Of a stretch of 64,000 bases of DNA, positions 46,746 through 61,600 are shown in pieces. Below the pieces are notes generated by a model. The model made no database searches and was not told where the DNA came from. It worked only from the letters and a program-made list of their open reading frames with translations. Origin of the DNA: Portulaca oleracea. Taxonomy: Eukaryota; Streptophyta; Magnoliopsida; Caryophyllales; Portulacaceae. The stretch lies in contig CM055872.1 in NCBI GenBank assembly GCA_029582165.1, forward strand, positions 26,266,243 to 26,330,242, read 5' to 3'. Within the stretch, counting starts at the first letter, position 1, and the number at the start of each line of letters is the position of its first letter. The position numbers and the translations under genes are program-made.

Positions 46746-48769
46746 GATAGAGAATTGAAAAATAAATAAAGGCTAAAGATAGAATTCAACATCCCCGTGT
46801 TAAATTCAAGAGAAGAACTCATTATCCCGTGTTGAATTTAGGAAAAGATTAGCATCCTCATGCATAATCAATTAGAATTCATACTAATTCAATATTTAAT
46901 ATCAATCTCGTGTTTCTCATAAAGGTTAACAAAACCTTTATTTATAGGTAAACAATATGCCTAATACTAAACTTAATAGAAATAGGAAATTAGAATAATA
47001 ATCCTAAACAACTTAGGAAGCTATGATATTCCTAATAAAAATAGGAAACTAAAACATATAAAATATCTAATTATTATTCCTAAATATATTAATATGTATT
47101 TATATCAGGGGGTTAGGGGAAGTTAAGAAGGGTGCTTGCTCCTCCTTACCTCCACTTGGGAAGGGAGTGAGAGGGGTAAGGAGGAGTAGGGAGGAGTGTG
47201 ATTTACCCTCTCTTGCTCTTTTAACTCTTATTTTTCTAACATCCCAACTCGGGGTGTACGCAAGTGTTGAATTGAATCATAAAATACATAAAATAGAAAA
47301 TGATTATATTACCCTTAACCATAATTGAATCATAACACGCACGCACATCCCCCTCTCTCTCCAACTCTCTCTCTTTCTCTCATGTGCGCACACACACCCA
47401 TCCCTCTCTCTGTGTGTGTGTGTCTCTCTCTCTCTCTCTCTCTCTCCACCCTCTCTATCTATCTCTCTACCTCTCTGCTCCACCCTCTCTATCTATCTCT
47501 CTACCTCTCTCTGAGAGAGAGAGAGAGAGGAGGTAAGAGAGTAGGTAGAGAGAGGGGGGAGAGAGAGACTAGTTTATATAGCTAATGTATGAGTGTAATA
47601 CAATGTCATTGTATTACATATAATTTGAAAGGGCAAATATATCAATTAAATACTTACTCTTATGAAGTCTCCTAATTGAATTCCCGAACAAGGGTAAATA
47701 GTTTACCCTGACAAACGCTTACATATCCTCACCCTCCTTTACCTTTATGAAGTTCTACCCTTCTTTCTAACTCCCTTCCCAAACGGACCATTAATGTTTT
47801 TCTTCTGTGTTTTTGTTGTCTTCTCAAACCGGTCTTACTTGAGTATGCTATACTCATTTTAATTTCATCTACAACAACAGATTCAATGTTTAATCTCCTC
47901 TGGGTTTCTCTGTCTTTTGTACCTCTTATCAACTCTTTTCTTTGTCAAACCTAAGACCATTACTCGAGTGGGTTTGATCATACCGGTAGCATTATATAAT
48001 ATAATTCTAAATGAGAATATGCCAAGATCTCAAAAAATGGCATGATTGGCATCCAATAGACAAATGACCCTCGGGGCTTGTGGTTCATGGTTTAAACCCT
48101 CCACAATCGGGATTAGAGAGAAAAATACTACAGTAGTATATAAATGCCACAATTTACTCATCAATGTCCTTGACAGAGAACATAAAAGACTGGCAAAGAG
48201 CATACCAGAGAGGAGACGGAGAGAGTGGGAGGATAGAAGCTCCAAATCAATGACAATACCTCATTCCTAAGTAGCATGATATTCAGTTTCTGCCAAGGGT
48301 GAGTAAGAAAGGAATGGAACGTATGGGCAAGGGCAGCGCAATCTTTAATATTATTTCTTCTCCGCTAAAGCATACCAGAGATGGTGGTGTAAATAGTTTT
48401 CCACAAAACCCTTTTTAAATTTTATGAGATGCACCATGCCTTTAAGTAGGTAATAGCAGTGTGGAAACTCAAAGGGCTTTGCTAGGGGTTTGGGTTCACA
48501 TTATATCCCCACTGGCCTTTGCTTTTTCTTTTCACAACCAAGCAGCCAAAAACAAAAACCATTGAGAGAAAGCAATGGGAAGCTCAAAGAGCATTTGTTC
48601 TCTTTTAACAATTTCAAACAATGCTACAAAAAGTAATTATAGCCACATCCATCCAGATCACCAAGCCCCGGGGAGAGAAAAACAAAATAATTCAGCTGCA
48701 ATTGGGTTCAGGACATTTGATAACTACGTATGAACCCCATTATCAAACGCAGGCACAAGTACGTGGAGA
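46746..48769. other. intergenic region with CT microsatellites
   Basis: No coding signal was recognised. (CT)n and (GT)n runs, with a matching (GA)n partner, lie at about 47345-47570 and could form a hairpin. The last 500 bases lie just downstream of the stop codon of the minus-strand DUF4504-like gene and probably include its 3' untranslated region. Confidence 0.5.
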
Positions 48770-51700
48770 TCACAAAGCGATGGCTTGTGGATAGCATTCA
48801 CTAACCTCCATTACCATGGACCTCCAAACTTGCTTGCATCTTTCCCATTGCGCTTGCATCCGAACCCAGAAAACTTCTGCCCACGGCTCCTTGCGACCAC
48901 CCAAGCTCAAATCGTACGGCACTGAAAAACTGTCAAGCATCCTTGTGTCAGCAAAATAGACTTCAGCCGCAGTGAGATTATAGTATAGGCAAGGTGTATC
49001 ACACAAATCATGTGATATCAAGTATCCAAACCCTAAAGCATGTTAGCATGGAGAAAGATTTGGAACATATGGTATTCATCCTCCTTTGTTGATTATACTC
49101 AACAGTTCTTCAGTGTTTAATGGTTTGATAAGTAAAGAGCTCATAATAAATGAAAGATTGGAGGAAAATTTTCTAAGGGTACATTTTTCATGCTTAATGA
49201 TGAGTCCTCATATCCATGTCCAAGTTTAGGACTGCATCTCCATGTCTTAAACATTGGGACTTGACAAGTTGGACACTTGGGTCCGTACCCATGTCCCTAT
49301 ATCCCGAGTCAACGTTATTGTAGCTTCTATCACCAAGATTGTGGATGGTGAATCACCAGAAATATGATATGCTTGTTATATAGATTAAGATTTGCCGGAT
49401 TGAGATCAACAAATGAAGATTAACCCAGAAAGGGATGCCATTTTCAAGGGACTAAGTCATCATGCATCCCCTTCTCAATTATTACACTTCCTGTGCAACT
49501 GATCTAAATATTGAGGAAAGACAAGTTAGAGAAGGGTAGGAAAAAGAACATTTAAAAGTTTGACTGTTTACAACCATGCACTATCAAGCGCACTTATGTT
49601 CAAATCTTTACAACAGGCTGAAAGTAGAAAATACCAATGATCAATCTATGGATACACATTCACTGAAAACATGTTGCAGAAAATGAAAGTGTGCATGGAT
49701 TAGGACATGTAATTTACTTGTGAAACCAAGTCAAGTTCACATTCTCTAAACAAAACCAGGACATCGATATCACTCCTCAACAAAACCACAAGTGTGGACC
49801 ATGCGAATATGTATTCATTCAACTGTGCTTGGATGTCAGCAAATTGAATTTACACAGATATGTCTGAGTGCAAGCTTTCACTATCATCACAGGTTAATGC
49901 CGAATCAGATGGAAGAAATTGGTTATTACCTCATTAACTCCTCCAGTTCCGCTGAATTGCTCTGGGAAATATTTCTGCAGAGTTTGAGAGACGATGAGCT
50001 TGTTAACATGCTGCAATGTTTATTGCTTTAACATTATGTCGCAGAGAAAAGATTTAATGAATGGGAGGCACCACAGAGGCCAGTACTTCCAATTGATCAA
50101 TCAAATTACTAGGGGGAGGGAAGGGGATTCCAAAGCATTGGTCACCCACTATACACAAGCTTTAGTTTAAAAAGGTGCATGAAACGAACAAAAAAGCACA
50201 GCAGAGCACACTTCAGTGCACTTTTTGTGCTGGAGCGAAGTGCAATCATGAGAGCATGCTTTGTGTGCCTTTTTCTAGAGCGCAAGGCACATGCTTTGTG
50301 CACTTCATGCATCTTTTTTCCCCTGTTCTTGATTTTTCTTTTTATTTGTTGGTGTTTGTTGTTGCTTGCTCCTTCCTCTCTCCTCACTCCTTTCTCTTCC
50401 TCTGTTCTTCCTTCTTCCTCTGTTCACATTGTTAAAGTATGTGTTTCTTTTCCCTTTTTCGGCTTTTCTGAAATTGTGATCCGTCTGTGCCAAAGGCACG
50501 CCTTTTGCTCCTTGCTCCGTGCTCCGTGCTGCAGGGATCTGTGTGCTTTTTTTTTTTGCTTCACTCTTATAATCTAAGCAATCACAAGGTTGCATTCACA
50601 TTAGACCCTTAAAGGCTCAAGCATAAAGTTTACCCTATGAGATCCTTGTAGCACCCCTCAAAGAACCAGAAAGAAGACCAAGCACAATTTGACAAGGCTA
50701 ACAACAACAAACAAGGAGCCAATTTTCTAGTTTTTTCATCGACTAAATGAAGTCGTTTAAATTTGTTTCGAGACTCTGTACGCACTTTGCATTGTCCTCA
50801 TTTAGGCGCTATTCTATTATTCAAGGATAGATGAGGATTTCAAATGAGCTCTAACTGGACCTACCCCCCCCCCCCCCCCCCCCCCCCTTTTTTTTCTAAT
50901 AAACTCCTTCAAATTCTGGCTGTAAGCTATGCAGAGCAGCAGCAGTAACATGGTTAGTTCAAAGCCTAGATATTTAGGTGTTTAATATCCATTTGGTGGC
51001 TTCCTGCCTATCTTCATACATCAACTCAGCTCTGCACTTACTTCTCAAGTGCGTCTTAAAAGGCGAACTCTGCATAGTACAGAGTCATCTTGAGTGGAAC
51101 TAATACCAAGCTGCTTTTCAAAAGAGAGAGCTTCTTCCACATTGGTATATATGAGAGTTCTTCCATTCGGTCAGGCGGTTAACCAGCACTGTCATTTGCT
51201 ATGACATAACTCTTTGGAATTGTTAGTTGGACCTCTTGCCTAAAACAATCGATGATGCATTAGCTGTTCAGGACGATAAAGTTTAATAGCATGTCAGCAG
51301 GATCTAGCAACTGGACACATCCATTTTAACATATCGCAGTCAGATCAGCTCAAAGGAGAACAGCACACAGCAGAAAAGATGGAAAACAAACACCAACAGC
51401 ACCAGCTATGCAGGGTTTCAAGGCAACTGACCTGCACACAAGAACTCTGAAGATGTGAAGAGGCTGAGTTGACAAATTATAAACAGCATCCGGAATATGG
51501 TCCTTGTCAAATAGGTAGACAACTGGATACCCAAGAAGCCACCTGGATATAATTAACTGCAATTAATAGGGGTCACACAATTCATGAATTGTTTACCATT
51601 CATGTGCAAGCAGAAGAAGAATTCATGAAGGATAAAGTTAGATTGTCAACGCCCTATACAGGACCCAAACTTTCCATTCAACACTCCCACATCCTGGTAG

Positions 51701-52608
51701 GTAGGAATGCTTCCCCCTAGGAATCAAACCCTGGAGAGAGAGGATGGAAGGTGGGGGGCTTGCCAATGAAACAAGAACCAATCGACAAAAATGTGCAAGA
51801 CATATAAAAGGGCAACGTGTCCAAAAAGTAAAGAGGCAACGCTCAAGACCAAAGCACTCATCATGCACTCAAGGCCCCTGGGGTTCTCTTTCAAAACCAC
51901 AATCTTTGATGTCTTACAAGTTTGATATTCTAACTTTTATATTAAATAAAGTTTATTGAGAAAAAGAACTCCTCAATACTTAATAAACTGTTTGAAGAGA
52001 TCATATTCTTAGACGAGTCCAAATCTCACTTGTCAGATTCCCACTTCTGAAGTCATTCTGTCCATACAATTGTTCACATGGATGTTTGAACATCCTAAAA
52101 AGTTTGTGATAGAATGACAAAAGACTTTCATACTTTTTAGTATTCTAATTTTGGTACCAAAAAACCAATTGAAGCTAGAAAAATACACTGAATAATTACT
52201 TAAAAAAACAGTTTCAGACATAGCTGCAGAAAGAGGAATAGTATGACAAAAAAAATTCTGATGCGGCAATCTCATAGCATATTTGTTGATTAATTGCTTC
52301 AAAGTAGTGATTATTTAATTTATTGTTATTACAATTTGTTAACATCTAGATCATGTTTACTTAGTTTAATTAAAGTATTTTTCTTCTTATGCAGTTGAGA
52401 AAAATCTCGGTATTGGATCCTTGTCATTTGTATGTGTGTTATGAAGATACTGATTGAACAGAAATTATATGCAGAGAGTTACTTTCCCAGTAAAATAGCT
52501 CATCACTTTGTTTGGCTTTATTTATTTCTATAAATAATGGTACTAGACCACTTCTTTGAATGAGAAGAGGCACAAGCTGCTATTAACAAACCCCCCTCCC
52601 TCCCCAAA

Positions 52609-52651
<43 letters not shown>

Positions 52652-55600
52652 TTAATTAATTAATTAATTAATAAATAGATAAATAAATAACAGCTATCAG
52701 CTATCCTCAAATAAAGCTAGGTTTGGTATTGGTCCCTTAGCGAGAGTAGTCGAGAGAGTAGATTCCAGGGCCAAATTCCCAAATTACATAGACGCAAAAC
52801 ACGGAATGAGCTCCAAAACACCAAAATTGTGAGTCAACCCATGGCATGCAACAACACAAATTCCTCCTCCCAACCCCTCATTCCAATATTTAAAGGGGAA
52901 AAATACCACCATTGGAGTCTCAAGATGAAGACCATGCTCAAGTCCTGAGGGATATGGTCGAGAATGGATACAGCGATCTGGTGCACCGATTGAGCCCTAC
53001 CACCGCTAAGGGAGACTCAAAAGAAGGATCCAAAAGCCATGTTTTATACAGAAATCAGCATTGGATGATGAAAATTTTTCCAAGGATTTGCACCAACTAT
53101 TACTTCCAATCAGGCAAGGAAGAGTTCTTGGGTGAAAACAAGGTGATTAATCTAAAATTACACACCTATGCATGAATTTGAAGCCTTACCATGAAAGAGA
53201 AGGAACCTATGCAAGAATTTCTCTATAGAGCGTCTGGGATTGTCACACAAATGAAAACATAAGGTGAATGTGTAAGCAACGAAACTATTGTGAGCAAGGT
53301 CCTCCAAAGTTTAACGTTGACCACGTTATTGCTGCGGTAGAAGACTCCAAGGACCTATCTAGTTATAGTTTTGATGAATTAATAAGTTCATTGTTAGTGC
53401 ATGAAGTCAGAGTTAGTAGGTCCAGCGAAAAGGTGGAAGAAAAGGCCTCTAAAGTGAAAGGTGAGGCTTCTTACAAATGCAATGTTCATGGCTCATTCTC
53501 CAATGAGCAAGGGTCATGGATAGTGGCTTCTAAAATCATATGACCAGAATAAGGTCATTATTCAAAGAATTGGATGGAATCCAGAAAAGTAAAGTTACAC
53601 TCCGAGACAAGTATGTGAAGGTTGAAGGTAAAAGTACAATTTCCATCAATACATCAGCAGGCAACGTAAAACTACTCCATGATGTTCAATATGTTCCTAA
53701 TATAACTCATAATTTCTTAAGTGTTGGACAATAGTCAGATGGTTTATTCTAGGTTTCGGTCTATTTATAATTAGTCAACATGGCACAAAACAAAATAATT
53801 CCTTTCTCGAGTGTAAAAGATTATGCCTTAGCAGCTAAAATTAGTGGATAAAATTTGTGGCATTGACGGTATGGGCGCCTCAATGTTAAAGGACTTAGGG
53901 GTGTTTGGCTACCCAGCTTTTTGGGTAGCTTTTAGCTTTTTAGATAGCTTTTAGCTTTTTGACCAAGGTGAAAAAGCTACTTGAGGTGTTTGGTAAGTAG
54001 CTTTTTATGTTAGCTTTTTGGACCCAATAAGCTAGTTTTCAAAAAGCTTGTTGGTGAAGCTTTTTGATGTAGTTTTTCACAAAAAGCTACTTTATCAAAC
54101 ACTTTTCCTACAATCAGTTAACCCAAACAGCTAAAGTCAAACAGCTAATCCAAACAACTATCAGTTAACAGCTACAAGCTAACAGCTAACAGCTAACAGC
54201 TACGAGCTATCAGCTGGTTGCCAAACAGGGCCTTAAACTATTGAGTTAAGAAAAATATGGTTCTTGGGTTGCCTAAGATTAGTAGCCTTGGACTTCTTTG
54301 AAGGTGTACATATAATGCCAAAAAGAGTAAAAATTCATTCCTCGTGAACAGGGCTTGGAGGGCTTCAAATCATCTTGAATTCACACATGCTGATTTGTGT
54401 GGGCCAATGACAACTGAATCACTCATGGTATTTTATAATGTTTACTGAGGATGTACGTCTTGCAATTCAAATCAAAAACTTTGAAATTTTCAACAATATC
54501 GCTGCACCATTGGGGAAGCAACATTTGAAATTCACATCCTGAAATTCAAACAAACAGCTACATTCATTCCTCACAAAAAATATAAAACTCAGTTGAGGTG
54601 ATTCACCACCTCTATCAGAGCAAAAAGCATTAATAGAATAGCTGCATTGCTTCACTAATGCATTGAATTTCATGAAATTCTCAAGAATTTCTGATTTGAA
54701 TTTCAAGAATTAAGCCAAATTAAAACCACTGCAATCATCAGTAAACAATAAAAAATACCATTTTCTACCAAGTGATTCAATTCTCACCACCACTCAAGTC
54801 AGGATGCACAAGTTGATGACAATTTGAGGCCCAACAAGCCTTGTTAAATAAGGAATGAATTTCGACTCTATTTGCCATGTACAAACCCTTCAAGCAGCCA
54901 AAATCAATAATTTTATGCAACCCAACAACCATAGCTTTTCTACTTAATAACTCAATTTTTTTGACATTCAGATGCCTATACCATAGATGTCACAAACGTC
55001 ATTCACGAGTTTTAGTGACTAAGGCACCGGAAAACATTCTGTTTTGCACCATAACGCTAAATAAATTTTGGTCTGGCTTGTTATGATAAATACAATAAAA
55101 ACCATCGTCAAACAAGGTACAATAACCCCCATCCAACAGTTTTCCAGCACAGAGTATGAGCTATAGTATGAACATCTTGCACATCATAAATACTTCTACA
55201 TTATCCACTGATCTATTGATTGGAATTATATCTTTCCCTTCAACCTTCACCGGCTTGTTGTCCCGAGCCTAGCACATTTCTAGGTTTCATCCTGGTTTTT
55301 GAACAAAGAATTTATTCTGGACATACAAATTGAGCAACCACATTCCATGAACCACACTTCATTAACGTCATTGCTGATTAGAGAATGACCCACAGGCCAC
55401 AGACAAATTACCCTCTCATTCAATGTTCTCAGCAAAGTTGACTCTGTTTAGTTGATCTGACATTCAACTCTGAATGTCACAATTTGTAGCAGACACAAAA
55501 TTTCACAATCAATAAGGTGTGTGAACATACGTTCTCATGAATAAGCACCATGCAATGACTTAAAAATGTATTGTCATTTATATTGTTACAACTCCTCGGT

Positions 55601-58600
55601 CATGAAATTGGCAATTCAAATCCAGCTATCTCTTTTAGATGATAGTTAGTGAAGAGAATAATAGGACATCGTGATTAACTCCATATTCTTTGAACAATAA
55701 TTTGCAATTGAATGGATATAATTACCATGTAAACATTGAATGTCTGCAGTAGTCTTGATCAGAGTTACCCAGTATGCTTTTAGTTCATTTGTTCTGGAAG
55801 GTGAATAGCCAACTTCGGGACAAATCTAGTCTAGCTTTGGCTTCAAGACGCTTGTTCCTGGGACAGGGACCGTATGGGTACATACCAACCCCAATAATTG
55901 TGGTCTTGATCCCTCTCTACTTTCAGTTAAAATTTATGACATTCAAGGGGATTGAGAAAATGCTTCTTTATTGGTTGTGAAAGTTTTCAACTGGTACAAG
56001 GTAAAATTTATATTCAAAATTTGCACACTTTTATTGTATATAACTAATTCTTACTAAAATGTCTAGGGATCATATATTCACACGAGTACCATATCCAATT
56101 ATAACTCACATTTCAGAGACCGTCTAAAGGAAGGTAGCATCTACACGATACACAAGTTTGTCGTCAAGTCCAATAAGCACAAATACCAACCTGTTACTGA
56201 CAACAAAATGATGATATAATTGTACATGAATACAAGTATACAACCATTAAGGAAATCAATGGTGATTTGGTCCAAACAGTAAAGTATAGCTTCGGTTTTA
56301 TTGATTTTGAAAAGTTATAGAATGAAAAACTTGTTTAAAATAATGTTATTTTAACATGTAAGTAATTGTCTTCTTAGGAATATACATAAAACCAACAATC
56401 TAGTTTTGAAATGAATAAATTGCGATTACGTTATCAACATTTCACCAATGTCATTCGTGCCATTGTCAGCATGAAGGATGTGATGTTCTGACAAAAACAA
56501 CATAACATAAAGCCATCCAATTTTAGGTCCTTGAACTTAGGACAGTTGGTAAGCCAAATGTGTGATATAACATACAAACTGTGTACTTTACACTTTTGTA
56601 CAATTTAGATGATTAATATGTTGAAAAAGGTTTTCCCAAATTAATTATGAGATTGTAATTGGAGAAAAAATAAACTAATTTGAAAAGGAACTTATTATAT
56701 TTAGTTCAAATAACGGAACTAATCATGAATTTTTATAATAATAAAATTAGGAAAATTAAGTGATGTTCACGTGCACATATTATTATTTTTTTTTTTTTTA
56801 TAGTGGCAAATTGGCCTGACCATTAGGTTTCCTCTCTAGAGTATAGAACCAGTAGGCTTGTAAGCTTAGGGAGGGGCAAAACACATACACCTGACTAGCC
56901 CAATGGAGGCCTAGCCTACAGAAGAGGCCCACCAGGGCACCAACAATTACCACCATGGAAATTGTAGCTATAAGGAGTATTCGAATTTGGTGTGAAGAAA
57001 CAATGGGCAATAGCCAAAACAATGACTAGGACATATATTTTCCATAGTTTGTGGTGCATAACTTTTGTTGAATCAGAGGTTCTATCCAAGTCATTGTTTT
57101 GGTTATTGCCAGTTGTTTGTCCACTTATTGTAGTAGTTATGCATGAAGTAGCCCATATCTCTATTCTGTTTCACTCTACTATGAAGTTGAAAGATTAATT
57201 AGTTTGATTCAGAGAGCTTTCGTCTATCTTGATTGCAATAGCTGTGATAAATTCATTTTTACTGTTTTATTTTATCAAGTAAACACCAAATGATTCTCTT
57301 ATACTCGAGTTTTCTCATTTTTAATGTTTGTATGACTCTGTAATGCCGAATTATTCTCCCTTCTTTGGACCGTTCCTCGGTGCCTAAATAGAGTAGACGG
57401 TCAAGGAAAGTTGGTGAGATAGAGGCTACATACCATAAACATTTTCTCCAAAGTTTTGGAATTCGAGTAGATAATCTTCTCAACTATTGGTTGATGCGTA
57501 TCCTATGAATATCGATGCAGTTACTTGAGGGTGTTTCCTCCAAATGGTACCAACTGTCACATGTAAGTCTCAACCCGAAATAATTACAGCCTTGACACTT
57601 TACCATCTCTTCTTGCCCTCTCAGGTCAAAGACAGTAATGAGGTGTAGCATCCAGGAAACAGTGACACACACACACACACACATCAAACAGTGATTTAAG
57701 ATGCATCAAGACACACAAGTACACAACTCAACGAGTCTTTGAAACTTGAGGCAATAAAATTTGAACCTTGAATCTCAATGAGTCCAGCTACATCTTCTCT
57801 GACATCAATATTACTGTTGTGCAAGTGGACATGCCTGCTGAAAGGCAACATTTTTAACCGACAAAATTCACGATCAGATGAATGAGCTCAATGAATCGAG
57901 CTACACACCCAAATCAAGCACAGAAGTCATGTATCGATTTGTTCATACTTTGAAATAAAAAAGTTTGAAGCTTGGACTCTGAGCAACAATGAAAAGTTTA
58001 AGGTGTTACGAATTACCCGTTTATAGTCGGTATGGTAATCTGGGAATTATGGAGACAACTACTGAGATCAACTACTTTAGAAAATTGAGGATGCTCAGCA
58101 GAAGAAGATTCAATATTTTGGCCATTATCTTCACCCTGTCCCTTCAATGCAGCACAGTTAACACCCTCAACAGTGAACACTGAAGAAAACAATTTTTGAA
58201 CAGACGCCAACTCCTTTACTGTAGAACTTTCATCACCTGTTGAAATCATCTGGTAGAGAAGATAGGAAGTCAGTTACAAATGCATTTACAGTAGTATGAC
58301 CAAAAAGTTCAGACAAGGCTCCTACTTCACATCTACCTTTAGAGGCTCCTGTTCAAGATCCACAAAGAACTGCTTCACATCCGAGCTTAAACTCCAAGAA
58401 ATATATTCAGCAAATTCATCCACATTTACAATGTATATCATATCATCAATAACCATCACTCTCAATCGGCAAAAGATAGTTGACTCCTGAAAAGGGCATC
58501 ACAATACAGTTACTGTCTATGTTACTCCGACCCTTCATTTTCCTTGGCGTACTCGTGTCGGACCCTTGATACCCGGACAAGGGTACGACACTCGAAACTT

Positions 58601-61600
58601 CAAATGACAATGAAAATGTATAAAATTTATTTAAAACAACGAGTCCGACACCCCTATCCGTGTCCGATATGGACACACTTACCCGAGTCCGAGTAACATA
58701 GGTTAGTGTCTCATTGAGACATCAGAGCATTATTGTACAGCTATTGTTGTATTAAGGATAACTGCAAAATCAATAGCAGGAACTTTCATCCTACATGCAA
58801 TGATTAACATTTCATAACCTTCTGTAAGAGATTAAGGGTCCGTTTGGAGAGATTTCAGAAATGGGATGGGTATGGAATTAGAAACCTAAGGGGTTGGGTA
58901 TGGAATTAGATACCAAAACTGAAGTTGTTTGGAGAAAAACTGGAATGGAATCAAATTCCATTACTACTGTTTGGTGAACAGTTATGGAATAGAATCAAAA
59001 CTGTTTTTATTTTTAAGTCATTATTTATTTATTTATATTGTAGGTTATATTTTCGTAATAAATTTATTATTTTCATTAATTATGAATAAATTTTTCTACT
59101 TTTAATAACTAATCATTCTAACATATTTTTTAAACCTTCTATAAAATAAAAATATTTTATTTAATTTTTAATTTTTAATTTTTAATAGTTCTTCAATAAT
59201 CACTGTTTCACGACTAAGAATTTTCATTACTGAACATCAACCCAGTGCTCCATTTGCCCATACCCACTTCAACAACCCCCCTCCCCCCCCCCCCCCCCCA
59301 CACCCTCTCCTTAGCTCCTCCCTGTCAACCTCTACTCCACCTCCAAGGTTAGGGCCGAGATGCTTGTTAGGCGATCTACAGCTGTCATATGCAGTGGGTT
59401 TGGGCGTTGAGCTATCGCTGGTAGATCGGGCTTTGCAATTGAAGGTTGTACGTGGGTGGTTGCTCGGTGGTGCAGGCTGAGAAGGGAGATGAAATGATTG
59501 AGTTGTAGCCGCGATTGGAAGCACCGGCGGGTACAGTGGGTGGCACCAAAGACTGTCGGTGCTTGAACGGTGGGTGGCCGGCGCTTTGCGAAAAAGAGAC
59601 GATGGTGGTTGCGGTCTGTGCCGACGTTGGTGAGACGACAGGGGAACGTCGCCGGCTAGTGGTGTGGCGGTGGTAATGGGTATGGAGATTCTGGGCAATG
59701 AGTTTAATTTTATTTTTCTTTTATAATAGATGCACATCTATTCCTAAGGGATTAGAATCCATTCCTCCCATAATTGGGAGGTATCTAATTCCCCCCATTT
59801 GGGAGGAATAAGAAATCCTCTAGAATGGTGATTCCATTCCATAATATGTTGTCCAAACACCAAAAACAGGAATTAGAACCCATCCCATCCCATCCCCCAT
59901 TCCATTCCTTTTCATCTCTCCAAACATGCCCTAAGAGGTTTACGCCATCCTAGGTAGTACATCGCAGCTCACATGTAAATTGTGATACTATTGATAAGCA
60001 AGAATAACGCTTAAACAACGAAACTTCATTGGAGATTGCATAAGGGCAAAACAATAACTTAAGAAGCACATAATCTCTTTTTGTTCCAAATTGATATGTC
60101 CTAATATCACAGCCACAAATTGACATCACTAATATATCCAAGGAGAAATGAGGGGTAAGTTGAGAGATGAGAAGCTTTGACCTCAACTTCTGGATAGGAA
60201 TGTAGGGGATTGCACCATATAACCCCCCCCCCCCCCCCCCGGGATAAAAAACCCATTTTCCTTCTCCTTTCCCTTGAACAGCAGCACCTATGCTGACCAT
60301 CTGTCCCCGGCTTACAAGAGCCACCATTGTGCCTTTGCAATTGTCTCCCAGCTGCTACCATTACCCTGTACTGCCTCTTTTCTCTTGTCACAGAATCCAG
60401 TAACCCCCTCAACCAAACTGGATTCTGCATTCCCACTCATGCAACCCTGGCAGCAAGTCTAAAAGTGATCAAATTTTCACAACCTGCATCTTCAACCTGC
60501 TTCTCCCTTGGAAACTCCCTTGCAACCAAGCCTGAGAGAGGCAATTTGGCTAGGTGTTGGACGAATGATGCGATTGATGATAATTTTCTGACCTGCTGAT
60601 GTTCTTGTGGTGAGGTTGGATTTCCTTAGATGACTGAGCATCTTGTGGAGGCAGGTGAAGGGTAGATCAGAGTTTTGCTTTAGCCCGAACATGTGGACTA
60701 AGGTCCAGTCAACCATGGTAGTGTGCTTAACGTTTGGATGGAGATTGAATATCCATGATAGCCTTCTCACCTCCATCCAACTGCACATCTAAATTGATAT
60801 TTGCCCGCAGGCAGTTTCCCAAAAATTTGTGTGCGGACTCAAGTCCATGACATATAATTGAATCTATGAATTCTGAATTTTTAAACATAATTAAAAATAA
60901 ATAAAGCAAATGTCACTGAACTTAAAAGCACAAAATCAACAGAAGAATTTGACCAATCACGCACCAACAAAAAAGGATGTGGGAAGCATGGATAGCTAAA
61001 AGGAGTACACTTGCGTTTTGAGAAAGATGAATCAAACATTGCGGTAAAACAAATCAATTTATACACCAATGCCAGTAGGCAGAATTGTATACATTTACTC
61101 TCTGTCCCATGAATCTGTACAACGCAAGCGACAAAACTTGCTAGCCAGAGCTCTTTGTATGGTCATCTATCTACCCACTTCCCAACCTATGTCTTATGCT
61201 ACCTATTTGTGCTCATGCTTTGTGATACGAATTCAATGTGGGAGCATGAAACTAAGCAATTTCTTATAACATCATTGATTTCCCCTTCCTTCCAGATGAA
61301 CGGGAAAGGAAAGAATTCATAAACTTTACTTAAGCGTTCTTAGCTGCCTATACCATTCAGTTTCTTACTTTTTTTTCAAAAATACCACTATAATTTTTCT
61401 TTAACCAATTCTACCATTATAAGTAACAACTTTTGCCAAAACTACCACCCACCCTACAAAAGCAACTTGTTTTACCCACATAACCGGCAGTACACACATA
61501 AAATGAATTTAAGAAATTCTACATATGTCATTCTCATGCTCATTGACTGCCACCCTAGCATCCCCATCAAATATGAGGACAACAGCTCAATCACTCCAAT

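Noticed and set aside
50175..50595. Overlapping frames of 86-132 codons on both strands
   Set aside because: Sequence is a GTGCACTT/CTTTGTGC-rich repeat and CT-rich tract in an intron; no family recognised.
59237..59737. 166-codon minus-strand frame
   Set aside because: Lies entirely inside a PIF-like non-autonomous element and includes a poly-C/poly-G run.
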